From Tistrella bauzanensis (GTDB lineage: Bacteria > Pseudomonadota > Alphaproteobacteria > Tistrellales > Tistrellaceae), in the NCBI RefSeq assembly GCF_014636235.1, contig NZ_BMDZ01000013.1:32252-96251 (forward strand): a stretch of DNA of 64,000 bases, read 5' to 3'. Positions 17,910-26,713 of the stretch are shown piece after piece. Each line of letters starts with the position of its first letter. Within the stretch, counting starts at the first letter, position 1. Position numbers and translations under genes: made by a program. Below the pieces are notes generated by a model. It made no database searches, had not been told where the DNA came from, and saw only the letters and a list, made by a program, of their open reading frames with translations.

Positions 17910-20075
17910 ATGGATCTGATCGTCATAGCACCGCTCGTCGTCCTCTGTGCCGGTCTCGTCATGATCGTGTTCAGAACCCGGGCCCGCTTCCGCCAGATGT
18001 CTGACCGGGCCCACCGCGCCGAGGCAGAACTCGCCGCGGAGCGCCGGCTGCATTCGACCACCCGGCTTGAATCCCACGCCGCGTCGACCCGCGCAGAATT
18101 GCTGACCCATGTCTTCGATGCGCTGCCGCTGCCGGTCTGGTGGCGCGGGGTCGGCAACGAGATCGCCGGACATAACGCCGCGTTCAACAGCCTGGGGCCG
18201 ATGGACGATGATGGCGGCGGGCCCGAGCTTGCCACCCGCGCCCTGATCGGCCAGGCCCGCGCCCTGGCACGCAACGCCCGCGATCGCGGCACGCCACTGC
18301 GCGAACGTCGTGCCCTGGTCACCCATGGCAACCGCCGGGTGTTCGAGGTGATCGAACTGCCGCCTGCGGGCGAGCGTCCGGCCGTGGGTCTCGCCCTCGA
18401 CACCACCGCCCTCGCCGAAGCCGAAGCCGAGCTCGAACGCGCCGAGGCCGGCTATATCGAGGCCTTCGAAAGCGTCACCAGCGGGATCGCCGTCTATGGT
18501 GCCGACACCCGGCTGAATTTCTGGAACGGCGCCTTTGCCCGGCTGTGGCAGCTGGATGCCGCCTTCCTGGACCAGCGCCCGCGCGAGGCCGAGGTGCTGG
18601 AGCGGCTGCGGGAAGCCCGGCGCCTGCCGGAAGTGGTCAATTTCCCCGCCTGGAAACGCGACCGTCTGGCCTTCTATACCAGCCTGTTCGCGCCGATGGA
18701 GGAACTGGTCCATCTGCCCGACGGCCGCACCCTGCATGTGATCATCGCACCCCATCGCCAGGGCGGGCTGGTGCACATCTACGAGGATGTCAGCGACCGG
18801 CTGGCGCTGGAGCGATCGTACAACACCCTGATCGCGGTCCAGCGCGCCACCATCGACAGTCTGGCCGAAGGTCTGGCGGTGATCGGTGCCGATGGCAGGC
18901 TGGGTCTGGTCAACTCCACCTTCAGCCGGCTGCTGGATCTTGACCCCGGGCGCGGGCTGGATCCCGGGCGCGGGCTGGCCGAGGCGCCGCTGGAACGGGT
19001 GGCCCAGGCGGCGCGGCCGCTGATGGCGCGCGCGGAAGATGTGGGCCTGCTGCGCGGCGTGGTCACCGATGCCCTGGCTGAACGCAAGCGTGGCGAGGTC
19101 ATGCTGGAACTCCAGGACGACCGCTTCTTCCTGGTCGCCGGGACGCCGCTACCCGATGGCGCGGCGCTGATCTCGATCGCCGATGTCACCGATACCATCC
19201 GGGTGGAACGGGCATTGCGGGATCGGGCCACGGCCCTTGCGGAAGCCGACCGGCTGAAATCGGAATTCGTGGCCCATGTCTCTTACGAGTTGCGCACACC
19301 ATTGAATTCGGTGATCGGCTTCGCCCAGCTTCTGGCCAGCGAGATGGCCGGCACCCTGAACCTGCGCCAGCGCGGCTATGCCGAAGACATCGTTCATGCC
19401 TCGGAACACCTGCTGGTGCTGATCAACGACATGATCGATCTGGCCTCGATCGATGCCGGCGACGTCACTCTCACCCGCCGCCCGGTCGATGTCTGCCAGT
19501 TGCTGCGATCGGTGGCCGATCTGGCCCGCCAGCGCGCCCGCGCCGCCTCGGTCGCCATCGACCTCGATTGTCCGGCGCAGACCGGTGTCATCATGGCCGA
19601 CGGGCTCCGGCTGCGTCAGGCGCTGTACAATCTGCTGGGCAACGCCCTGCGTTTCACGCCATCCGACAGCCATGTGCGGATACAGGCCCGGCTCGTCACC
19701 CCCGGCGCCGAACCGGCGCCCGGTTCCGTTGCGGCAGCCGTTGCCGGCGCGGTTGCCGACACCGATGCGCCCGTGATGGTTGCCATCACCATCGCCGATG
19801 AAGGGCCGGGTATCCCGGAGAACGAGCGCGAGCAGGTGTTCGAGCGCTTCTGGCGCCGGCGGCGGGGCGAGCGCAAGGCAGGCGTCGGGCTGGGCCTGCC
19901 GCTGGCGCGCAGCCTGATCGAGCTTCACGGCGGCCATATCCTGATCGGCGATGCCGCGGGTGGCGGCGCCGAAGTCACCTGCCTGCTGCCGGCCGAGGCG
20001 CTGGTGGAGCCGCATGCCGGTACCGTTCCCGATGAAATCACCGGTCAAGCGGCTGAAATCCATGGCCCGAATTGA
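17910..20075 (+). CDS. divL: DivL-type PAS sensor kinase with a tyrosine in the H-box
   Basis: Membrane-anchored PAS kinase homologue of 721 residues. One N-terminal membrane helix (about 4-21) is followed by a short coiled region. PAS-like domains lie at about 60-165, 175-290 and 305-430, then a dimerisation helix pair and an ATPase domain (about 560-695). In the H-box the sequence is FVAHVSYELRTPL: Tyr459 stands exactly where the phospho-acceptor His is found in ordinary kinases. The ATP site looks intact (N-box YNLLGNALRF, G1 DEGPGIP, G2 GVGLGLPLA). Caulobacter DivL has this same Tyr and works as an allosteric partner of CckA in the CtrA cell-cycle pathway. The gene next to ahcY and the PTS genes fits alphaproteobacterial divL loci as I recall them. 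DivL identity is strong inference. Confidence 0.85.
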   Translation: MDLIVIAPLVVLCAGLVMIVFRTRARFRQMSDRAHRAEAELAAERRLHSTTRLESHAASTRAELLTHVFDALPLPVWWRGVGNEIAGHNAAFNSLGPMDDDGGGPELATRALIGQARALARNARDRGTPLRERRALVTHGNRRVFEVIELPPAGERPAVGLALDTTALAEAEAELERAEAGYIEAFESVTSGIAVYGADTRLNFWNGAFARLWQLDAAFLDQRPREAEVLERLREARRLPEVVNFPAWKRDRLAFYTSLFAPMEELVHLPDGRTLHVIIAPHRQGGLVHIYEDVSDRLALERSYNTLIAVQRATIDSLAEGLAVIGADGRLGLVNSTFSRLLDLDPGRGLDPGRGLAEAPLERVAQAARPLMARAEDVGLLRGVVTDALAERKRGEVMLELQDDRFFLVAGTPLPDGAALISIADVTDTIRVERALRDRATALAEADRLKSEFVAHVSYELRTPLNSVIGFAQLLASEMAGTLNLRQRGYAEDIVHASEHLLVLINDMIDLASIDAGDVTLTRRPVDVCQLLRSVADLARQRARAASVAIDLDCPAQTGVIMADGLRLRQALYNLLGNALRFTPSDSHVRIQARLVTPGAEPAPGSVAAAVAGAVADTDAPVMVAITIADEGPGIPENEREQVFERFWRRRRGERKAGVGLGLPLARSLIELHGGHILIGDAAGGGAEVTCLLPAEALVEPHAGTVPDEITGQAAEIHGPN
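18942..18977 (+). repeat. 18-bp tandem duplication in divL
   Basis: The codons for DPGRGL are duplicated exactly in protein (residues 345-356) and nearly exactly in DNA, inside a PAS-domain loop. In frame. Confidence 0.85.
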
Positions 20076-20105
20076 TTGGACGCGCTTTCGGGGCGGTCCT
20101 ATAAG
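20076..20105 (+). promoter_or_regulatory. Promoter of dapF
   Basis: TTGGAC (20076-20081) and TATAAG (20100-20105) are 18 bases apart, directly after the divL stop. Predicted initiation near 20112 leaves about three bases before the dapF ATG at 20115, with no ribosome site, so the mRNA would be nearly leaderless. Confidence 0.5.
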
Positions 20106-20114
20106 ATCGCAGTC

Positions 20115-21023
20115 ATGAACAGGATCCCGTTCCTCAAGATGCACGGGCTCGGCAACGACTTCGTGGTCATCGACCGGCGGAGCGGCCCCGCCCGCGGCCT
20201 GGCGCTCGACGCCCGCCAGATCCGCCGGATCAGCGATCGGCGGCTGGGGGTCGGCTGCGACCAGTTCATCCTGATCGATCCGGCCGAGGACGACCCGCTC
20301 GCCGCGGGTGGTGCCGATGCGGTGATGCGCATCCACAATGCCGATGGCGGCGAGGTCGAGGCCTGCGGCAATGCCACGCGCTGCGTGGGCTTTCTGCTGA
20401 TGGCCGAAACCGGGCTCGCCCGCACCACCATCGCCACCGCCGCCGGCCATCTTCTGGCCAGTGCCGACGGCGAGGGTACCGCGGCGGGGCTGATCACGGT
20501 CGATATGGGCCCGGCGCGGCTCGACTGGCAGCAGATCCCGTTGTCCGGTCCGGCCGATACTCTGCATCTGGCCGATACCCTGCGTCTGGCCGATACCCTG
20601 CGTCTGGATGGGGTGTCGGAAGGCCCGCTGACCGATCCGGTGGCGGTGAATGTCGGCAATCCGCATGTGGTGTTCTTCGTCGACGATGCCGAAGCCGTCG
20701 ATCTTGAACGGCTGGGCCCGCCATTGGAACATCACCCGGCTTTCCCCCGGCGCACCAATGTCGAGGTGGTGCACCTGATCGGCCCCGACCGCATCCGCAT
20801 GCGGGTGTGGGAACGCGGCGTCGGCATCACCGCCGCCTGCGGTACCGGCGCCTGTGCCGCGGCCATCGCCGCCATCCGCCGCGGCCTCACCGGCCGCACG
20901 GTTCAGGTGGTGCTGGATGGAGGCCCGCTTTCCATCACCTGGACCGATGACAATCGCGTCTTGATGTCGGGGCCGGTCGCGACCAGCTTCGAGGGGACAC
21001 TCGACCCGTCGCTGCTTGCCTGA
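20115..21023 (+). CDS. dapF: Diaminopimelate epimerase
   Basis: Converts LL- to meso-diaminopimelate for lysine and peptidoglycan synthesis; cofactor-independent, with two catalytic cysteines. It has 302 residues. Cys84 is in EACGNATRC and Cys242 in TAACGTGACA, the expected base/acid pair. The start at 20115 gives the conserved MNRIPFLKMHGLGNDFVV. Residues 147-164 (ADTLHL, ADTLRL, ADTLRL) are an expansion from an 18-bp repeat and are not a normal part of the family. mtaB follows 49 bases later, a common pairing. Confidence 0.96.
   Translation: MNRIPFLKMHGLGNDFVVIDRRSGPARGLALDARQIRRISDRRLGVGCDQFILIDPAEDDPLAAGGADAVMRIHNADGGEVEACGNATRCVGFLLMAETGLARTTIATAAGHLLASADGEGTAAGLITVDMGPARLDWQQIPLSGPADTLHLADTLRLADTLRLDGVSEGPLTDPVAVNVGNPHVVFFVDDAEAVDLERLGPPLEHHPAFPRRTNVEVVHLIGPDRIRMRVWERGVGITAACGTGACAAAIAAIRRGLTGRTVQVVLDGGPLSITWTDDNRVLMSGPVATSFEGTLDPSLLA
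20553..20606 (+). repeat. 18-bp tandem repeat in dapF
   Basis: Three copies of GCCGATACCCTGCGTCTG (the first with two changes) encode ADTLHL/ADTLRL/ADTLRL between the two halves of the epimerase. In frame; likely a surface loop in the region joining the two lobes. Confidence 0.9.
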
Positions 21024-21072
21024 TCCCCGCACACCTTGCCGATCCCTCACACGCTTCCGATCGCATGCCGTC

Positions 21073-22533
21073 ATGACCGACCAGACCGACGATCCGCTGC
21101 GGATCATCACCTTCGGCTGCCGCCTCAACGCTTATGAAAGCGAGGTGATGCGCGGTCATGCCCGGATATCGGCAGAGGATGGCAGTGCCGCCACCGGTGA
21201 CGACGCGGCCGATGGGCGGCGGACGATCGTGTTCAACACCTGTGCGGTCACCGCCGAGGCCGAGCGTCAGGCCCGACAGGCGATCCGCCGCGCGCGCCGC
21301 GACGATCCGGATGCCCGGATCATCGTCACCGGCTGCGCCGCCCAGATCGCCCCCGACGCCTGGGCCGGCATGCCCGAGGTCGACGCCGTGCTCGGCAATG
21401 ACGACAAGCTGAAGCCCGAGCGGTTCAATCAGGCCCTGACGGCTGCCGGCGCGGCCCCTGTGCCCACAGCCGCCGCCATTCCCGGCGCCACGGCCACGCC
21501 GGTGCCGGCCTTTATCGGCCGCACCGAGCCGGCCCGGATCTTCGTCGACGACATCATGGCGGTGCGCGACACCGCCGGCCATCTGGTCGAGGGGCTGGAC
21601 GGCCGCGCGCGGGCCTTCGTGCAGGTTCAGAACGGCTGCGATCATCGCTGCACCTTCTGCATCATCCCCTATGGCCGCGGCAACAGCCGCTCGGTGGCTG
21701 TGGGCGAGGTGGTCGCGCAGGTGCGCGAGCTGGTGGCGCGCGGCTATGCCGAAATCGTGCTGACCGGGGTCGACATCACCTCCTATGGTGCCGATCTGCC
21801 GGGGCGGCCCAGCCTGGGCAATCTGGTGCGCCGGGTATTGCGGCTGGTGCCCGATCTGGCCCGGCTCAGGCTGTCGTCGATCGATTCAGCCGAGATCGAC
21901 CCGGAACTGATGCAGGCGCTGGCCGAAGAACCCCGGCTGATGCCGCATCTGCATCTGTCGCTGCAGGCTGGCGACGACATGATCCTGAAGCGGATGAAGC
22001 GCCGCCACAGCCGTGCCCAGGCGGTCGCCTTCGCCGAGGCTGTCCGCCGCATCCGCCCCGATGCCGTGTTCGGCGCCGACCTGATCGCCGGCTTCCCCAC
22101 CGAAACCGACGCCATGTTCGAGAACAGCCTGACGCTGATCGACGATATGGGGCTGGTGCATCTGCACGTCTTCCCCTATTCCGCCCGCAACGGCACCCCG
22201 GCCGCGCGCATGCCGCAGGTGCCGGTGGCCATCCGGCGTGAGCGCGCCCGCCTGCTGCGCGAAGCCGGTGCCCGGGGCCTTGCCCGCTGGCTGGGCGGCC
22301 AGATCGGCCGCGATCTGCCGGTGCTGATCGAAACCCCGGTCACCGCCCGTAGCGAGGGCTTCGCCCTGGTGCGGCTGAACCAGCCGGTCGACCCGGCACT
22401 GGCCGGCAGCATCACCACCATCCGCGTCACCGGCGCCGATACCGAAACCCTGGCCGGTGACATCCTTGGCGCCGGCCACCCCGACCACCACCATGCCGCG
22501 GACCGGCACATCCCAGGGAGGGCTACTGCTTGA
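21073..22533 (+). CDS. mtaB: tRNA t6A37 methylthiotransferase MtaB
   Basis: Radical-SAM enzyme that converts t6A37 to ms2t6A37 in tRNAs reading ANN codons. It has 486 residues. The N-terminal MTTase domain has its three cysteines (FGCRLNAYE, FNTCAVT, VTGCAAQ) for one 4Fe-4S cluster. The radical-SAM CxxxCxxC is CDHRCTFC, followed by IPYGRG. A TRAM-like C-terminus contains RSEGFALVRL. The ATG at 21073 (MTDQTDD) is preferred over an upstream in-frame start at 21016 that overlaps dapF. Its stop overlaps the ftsY TTG start. Confidence 0.94.
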   Translation: MTDQTDDPLRIITFGCRLNAYESEVMRGHARISAEDGSAATGDDAADGRRTIVFNTCAVTAEAERQARQAIRRARRDDPDARIIVTGCAAQIAPDAWAGMPEVDAVLGNDDKLKPERFNQALTAAGAAPVPTAAAIPGATATPVPAFIGRTEPARIFVDDIMAVRDTAGHLVEGLDGRARAFVQVQNGCDHRCTFCIIPYGRGNSRSVAVGEVVAQVRELVARGYAEIVLTGVDITSYGADLPGRPSLGNLVRRVLRLVPDLARLRLSSIDSAEIDPELMQALAEEPRLMPHLHLSLQAGDDMILKRMKRRHSRAQAVAFAEAVRRIRPDAVFGADLIAGFPTETDAMFENSLTLIDDMGLVHLHVFPYSARNGTPAARMPQVPVAIRRERARLLREAGARGLARWLGGQIGRDLPVLIETPVTARSEGFALVRLNQPVDPALAGSITTIRVTGADTETLAGDILGAGHPDHHHAADRHIPGRATA

Positions 22534-23483
22534 GCGAGGAGCAGACGGGCAAGGGCGGCTGGCTTTCGCGCCTGAAGGCGGGCTTGCGCAAGACCAGCAG
22601 CAGGATCGGCGACGGTCTCGCCGGGATCTTCACCAAGCGCAAGCTCGACGCCGAGACCCTGGAAGAGCTGGAAGAGCTGCTGATCCAGGCCGATCTGGGC
22701 CCCGTCACCGCCGCCAAGGTCACGGCGGCGATGGGCAAGGGTCGCTATGGCCAGGATCTGGGGCTCGACGAGATCAAGGGGCTGCTCGCCGACGAGATCG
22801 CCAGGATCCTGGAACCGGTGGCCATACCGCTGGCCTTCAGCCGGGCCGAAAGCGGGCCGCGGGTGGTGGTGATGGTGGGCGTCAACGGCACCGGCAAGAC
22901 CACCACGCTGGGCAAGATGGCCGCCGCCGCGGCCGCCGACCGGCGCCGCGTGCTGCTGGCCGCCGGTGACACCTTCCGTGCCGCTGCGGTCGAACAGCTT
23001 GAAATCTGGGGTCAGCGCGCCGGGGTGCCGGTGTTCAAGCGTGAGACCGGCGCCGATGCGGCCGGGCTTGCCTATGATGCCGTGGAGCGTGCCCGGCGCG
23101 AGGGTGCCGACATCGTATTCATCGACACCGCCGGCCGGCTGCACAACAAGGCCGGGCTGATGGCCGAGTTGCAGAAGATCATCCGGGTGATCGGCAAGGT
23201 CGACGCCAGTGCGCCGCACGATATCGTGCTGGCGCTGGATGCCACCACCGGCCAGAACGCGATCAATCAGGTCGAAACCTTCAAGTCGATGGTGCCGCTG
23301 TCGGGGCTGGTGCTGACCAAGCTGGACGGTACCGCCAAGGGCGGCGTTCTGGTAGCGCTGGCCGACCGTTTCGGCCTGCCGGTGCATGCCGTGGGTGTCG
23401 GTGAGGGCATCGATGACCTGAAGCCGTTCGAGGCCCGGGCCTTCGCGCGCGCCCTGGTCGGACTGGAAGGACCGGAGCGATGA
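22530..23483 (+). CDS. ftsY: Signal recognition particle receptor FtsY
   Basis: SRP receptor GTPase that docks ribosome-nascent chains at the inner membrane translocon. It has 317 residues, with only a short amphipathic N-terminus in place of the long acidic A domain of E. coli. GTPase motifs are GVNGTGKTTTLGKMA (G1), DTFRAAAVEQL, DTAGRLHN (G3), TKLDGTAKGG (G4) and GVGEGIDDLKPF. The start is TTG, overlapping the mtaB TGA in TTGA, with GGGAGGG ten bases upstream. That overlap implies coupled translation. yciB overlaps its end by four bases. Confidence 0.96.
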   Translation: MSEEQTGKGGWLSRLKAGLRKTSSRIGDGLAGIFTKRKLDAETLEELEELLIQADLGPVTAAKVTAAMGKGRYGQDLGLDEIKGLLADEIARILEPVAIPLAFSRAESGPRVVVMVGVNGTGKTTTLGKMAAAAAADRRRVLLAAGDTFRAAAVEQLEIWGQRAGVPVFKRETGADAAGLAYDAVERARREGADIVFIDTAGRLHNKAGLMAELQKIIRVIGKVDASAPHDIVLALDATTGQNAINQVETFKSMVPLSGLVLTKLDGTAKGGVLVALADRFGLPVHAVGVGEGIDDLKPFEARAFARALVGLEGPER

Positions 23484-24088
23484 CCGAGCCTAAGACAACG
23501 CAGCAGCAAGCGCCGGCCAGCGCCGGTACCGGGCTCGCCCGGCTGGTGCTGGAAGCCGGGCCGCTGGTGGTGTTCTTCGTGCTCAATGCCCGCTTCGGAT
23601 TGATGTATGGCACCGCCGGCTGGATGGCCGCCACCGCCATCGCGCTGACCGTCTCGTGGCTGCGCGAGCGGCGGGTGCCGATCCTGCCGCTGGTCTCGGG
23701 CGTGTTCGTGCTGGGCTTCGGCGGTCTGGCGCTGGCCTTCGACGACGAGTTGTTCATCAAGATCAAGCCGACTGTGGTCAACACCCTGTTCGGCGTGATC
23801 CTGCTGGGTGGGCTCGCCTTCGGCCGGCCGCTGTTGAAGCCGCTGGTCGGCTGGGCTTTCCTGCTCGATCATGCCGGCTGGCTGAAGATCACCCGCAACT
23901 GGGGGCTGTTCTTCCTGCTGCTGGCGATCATCAATGAAGTCGTGTGGCGGAATTACTCCACCGATTTCTGGGTCGGGTTCAAGCTGTTCGGCATCATGCC
24001 GCTGACGCTGGTGTTCAGCATGTCGCAGGTGCCGCTGATCCAGCGGCACAGCCTGGCCGCCGGCGATATCGCCGACGGCCAGGACTGA
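23480..24088 (+). CDS. yciB: Inner-membrane septation protein A (YciB/IspZ)
   Basis: Polytopic inner-membrane protein of the YciB/IspZ family, linked to envelope integrity and septation; its biochemical role is unknown. It has 202 residues with about five membrane helices. Family motifs are EAGPLVVFFVLNARFG, KPTVVNTLFG, LLKPLVGWAF and NEVVWRNYSTDFWVGFKL. It starts within the ftsY stop (ATGA), so it is translated from the same mRNA. FtsY neighbours fit a membrane-biogenesis role. Confidence 0.94.
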   Translation: MTEPKTTQQQAPASAGTGLARLVLEAGPLVVFFVLNARFGLMYGTAGWMAATAIALTVSWLRERRVPILPLVSGVFVLGFGGLALAFDDELFIKIKPTVVNTLFGVILLGGLAFGRPLLKPLVGWAFLLDHAGWLKITRNWGLFFLLLAIINEVVWRNYSTDFWVGFKLFGIMPLTLVFSMSQVPLIQRHSLAAGDIADGQD

Positions 24089-24125
24089 GCATCACGTTCG
24101 TGTCGTTCGTCGATGCCGGCCGCGA

Positions 24126-25832
24126 TCAGCGCGGCGTCAGGCGTGTCAGGCTGCCGTCATTGTCACCGGCGATGAACACCCGGCCCTTGTCGTCCACCGC
24201 GATGCCGGTGGGGATATAGGCGGGCGGCATGCCGGCGGTGCCCATCAGCCCCACGCGGCCCTTCAATCCGGTCGAGATCAGCTCGCCGGTGGCGGTGGCC
24301 GGGTCCAGCGCCAGCACCCGGCCGGTGGTGGTTTCCACCGTCACCAGCCGGCCATCGGGCAACATGGCCAGACCCTCGGGCGCATCCAGCCCACCGGCCA
24401 CCACCCGCAGCGCCTGCCCGTCGACCGGCACTTCCACGATCCGTCCGGCCCCGGTTTCCACCACATAGACCGATCTGCGCTCCGGACCGGACCAGATCAT
24501 CCGGGTCGGCATCGCCAGATGCTCCACCACCGGCGCCTGACCGGCTGGTGCTGCGCCGCCATCCAGAGCCACGCGCTGAATGGTGCCGCCGGCGGTCACC
24601 ACCAGCAGATGGCCATCATCAGCCATCAGCGCGTCCATCGGCGCCGCCAGCCCGTTGACATGGCCAAGCTCCGCCCCGGTCGCGGGGTCGAACATCTGCA
24701 CGCCGCCGGCGAACCAACTGGTCAGTAGAATGCGGCCCAGATCGGCATTGGCGTTCATCGGGTTTTCAAGATTGCTGGCATAGGCGCGCGCCACATCGGC
24801 CACTTCGCCGCTGTCGCCATCGATGGTCCGATAGGCGAACAGATCGGCCAGATGCAGCACCGTGCCGCCACCGGGCGTGGTCACGGCCACCAGACCGCCG
24901 GGCACCGCCAGACCGCCGGTGTTGATCGGCTTGTGGTTGCCGGTCTTGGGATCGACCGCATAGATCACGCCTTCGGCCATGTTCGACACATAGATCGTGC
25001 CGTCGGGCGCCACCGCCAGATTGTCCAGCGCCGGGTTCAGCGTGGTCAGCACGGTGGCGCTGCCGGTCGCCGGGTCGACCCGCTTCACCTCGCCGGTCAC
25101 CGTGTCCAGCGCCAGAAGATGGCCGTCGGCCTCCAGATTGGCCGCCGCCGGCACCTTGAAGCCGCTGGCGATGACCTTCACCGCCGGTGCGTCCAGGTTC
25201 ACTTCCGCCAGATCGCCCTTGAACCACAGCGGCCCACGCAGGGTGCGACCCTGGATTTCGAAGCCGTTCAGCCCGCCCATGCCCTCCAGAAGCTGTTTCG
25301 CGGGGGTGGCGCCGGTCGGGTCGATCTCGTACAGCGCATCGCCCAGGAACACCCGGGTCGCATACAGCCGCCCGCCATCATCGAAATCCAGCGAGTTGAT
25401 GCCCGGCAGGCCGGTCGCCAGCACCTGGATCGGCGCGCCGCCGCCGGTGAGCGCCGAGCCCGGCGTCGCGCGCACCTCGCCCGACAGGAAAGCGGTCCAC
25501 ACGATCCGGCCGTCGGGCGCGATCACGATGTCGTCGGCCTGGCCGGCCGGCCGGTCGACGATCACCCGGCTGGCGCCGGTCTTGGGGTCGATGGCAATGA
25601 TCTGCTGCCCCACGACGCTGCCACCCAGCACCGATCCGTCGGGCGCCACCGCCAGCCCGTGCACGCCCCGGAAGGGCGAGGGCTGGATGACGGTATCAAG
25701 TTGCCATTCGGCGATCGGCGCCGCACTGCCCTGCGCCAAGGCCGGCGCCGCCAGCTCAGGTGCCGCCAGGGCAAGCACGGCCAGCGACACGCCGCAGCCA
25801 AGCCGCCGCAACTGTTTCGTATAACAAGACAT
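24126..25832 (-). CDS. Secreted SMP-30/NHL-type beta-propeller protein
   Basis: A 568-residue protein with a signal peptide (hydrophobic core at 12-31, cleavage near ALAQ at 33) and repeated blades of the form GLAVAPDGSVLGGS, DDIVIAPDGRIVWT, NLAVAPDGTIYVSN, GLAMLPDGRLVTVE and GIAVDDKGRVFIAG. This is the NHL/SMP-30/gluconolactonase pattern, probably two propellers in tandem. The metal ligands of true gluconolactonases cannot be identified by eye, so I assign no reaction. It is exported to the periplasm. It stands alone, convergent with yciB and 164 bases upstream of the Nudix gene on the same strand. Confidence 0.75.
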   Translation of the reverse strand: MSCYTKQLRRLGCGVSLAVLALAAPELAAPALAQGSAAPIAEWQLDTVIQPSPFRGVHGLAVAPDGSVLGGSVVGQQIIAIDPKTGASRVIVDRPAGQADDIVIAPDGRIVWTAFLSGEVRATPGSALTGGGAPIQVLATGLPGINSLDFDDGGRLYATRVFLGDALYEIDPTGATPAKQLLEGMGGLNGFEIQGRTLRGPLWFKGDLAEVNLDAPAVKVIASGFKVPAAANLEADGHLLALDTVTGEVKRVDPATGSATVLTTLNPALDNLAVAPDGTIYVSNMAEGVIYAVDPKTGNHKPINTGGLAVPGGLVAVTTPGGGTVLHLADLFAYRTIDGDSGEVADVARAYASNLENPMNANADLGRILLTSWFAGGVQMFDPATGAELGHVNGLAAPMDALMADDGHLLVVTAGGTIQRVALDGGAAPAGQAPVVEHLAMPTRMIWSGPERRSVYVVETGAGRIVEVPVDGQALRVVAGGLDAPEGLAMLPDGRLVTVETTTGRVLALDPATATGELISTGLKGRVGLMGTAGMPPAYIPTGIAVDDKGRVFIAGDNDGSLTRLTPR

Positions 25833-25996
25833 CAGACATTTCCTCCGCGGGTGATCCGGGGCGGGCGGTCAATGCCACCCGCTTCTCCACACCTGGATCA
25901 TGCACAGGATTTGTCTCACCCGGCCAGACAGTGGGTTGTCTGAAACGGCGTTTTGATAAAGCGTTCGATTGATGTGGTGTTTCAACGGCGGGCGGT

Positions 25997-26632
25997 TCAG
26001 GCCATCGCCGGCGGCGTCTCGGTCTCAGCGACCGGCTCGCTGGGGCGTTCGGGGTCGGTGGCCTGCTCGGGGGTTTTCTGGTCGTCGGGCAGGGTCACCG
26101 GCGGCTTCGGGCGGATGAAGTCGCGGCGGGAAACCGCCTCGCCATCGCGCAGGCGCTGCCAGTCCTTCAGCACCGCCTTCACCGTCGGGAAGGCCAACTC
26201 GCCCCACGGGATCTCGTCCCAGGTGAACAGCCCCACCTCGACGCTCTCGATCCCGGCCGAAATCTCAGGGCGGGTCATGGTCGCCAGATAGAAGATCTGA
26301 ACCTGATGGATTTCCGGGATGTCATACACCGCCAGCAGCCGGTCGACCGTGCAGCGGGCGCCGGCTTCCTCGAACACCTCGCGCAGCGCGCCATCTGCGG
26401 TGCTTTCCTCAAGCTCCAGAAAGCCCGCCGGCACGGTCCAGAAACCCTCGCGCGGGGCGATCGACCGGCGCGCTAGCAGCACCCGGTCTTCCCAGACGCA
26501 CACCGCCCCCACCACCATGTTGGGGTTGCGGTAATGGATCGTGCCACATGCGGTGCAGACATGGCGCGGGCGGCTGTCGCCCTGCGGGATACGTCGGGCG
26601 ATGCGGCCGCCGCAGGCTGAGCAGAATTCCAA
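25997..26632 (-). CDS. Zinc-ribbon Nudix hydrolase
   Basis: 211 residues. An N-terminal zinc ribbon (CSACG at 4-8, CTACGTIHYRNP further on) precedes a Nudix domain whose box is GFLELEESTADGALREVFEEAG, shown here in two parts: GFLELEE and REVFEEAG fit Gx5Ex7REUxEExGU. Such proteins resemble NudC-like or ADP-ribose/nucleoside-diphosphate hydrolases; the substrate is not clear. The C-terminal 45 residues are Pro/Glu-rich and unstructured. The start is TTG at 26632 with a strong GGAGG nine bases upstream and no better ATG; this fits the conserved MEFCSACG beginning. Confidence 0.88.
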   Translation of the reverse strand: MEFCSACGGRIARRIPQGDSRPRHVCTACGTIHYRNPNMVVGAVCVWEDRVLLARRSIAPREGFWTVPAGFLELEESTADGALREVFEEAGARCTVDRLLAVYDIPEIHQVQIFYLATMTRPEISAGIESVEVGLFTWDEIPWGELAFPTVKAVLKDWQRLRDGEAVSRRDFIRPKPPVTLPDDQKTPEQATDPERPSEPVAETETPPAMA

Positions 26633-26713
26633 GGGACGATGCCTCCGGCGGGCGGAACAGTAACGGACGATCAGGCAACAACAGTGACAGCGCCGCCGGG
26701 GCGGTTCAAGTGT

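Noticed and set aside
22530-22532. ftsY start at a later ATG instead of TTG
   Set aside because: The TTG has a GGGAGGG site at the right distance, overlaps the mtaB stop, and gives the usual N-terminal amphipathic segment; no ATG nearby does.
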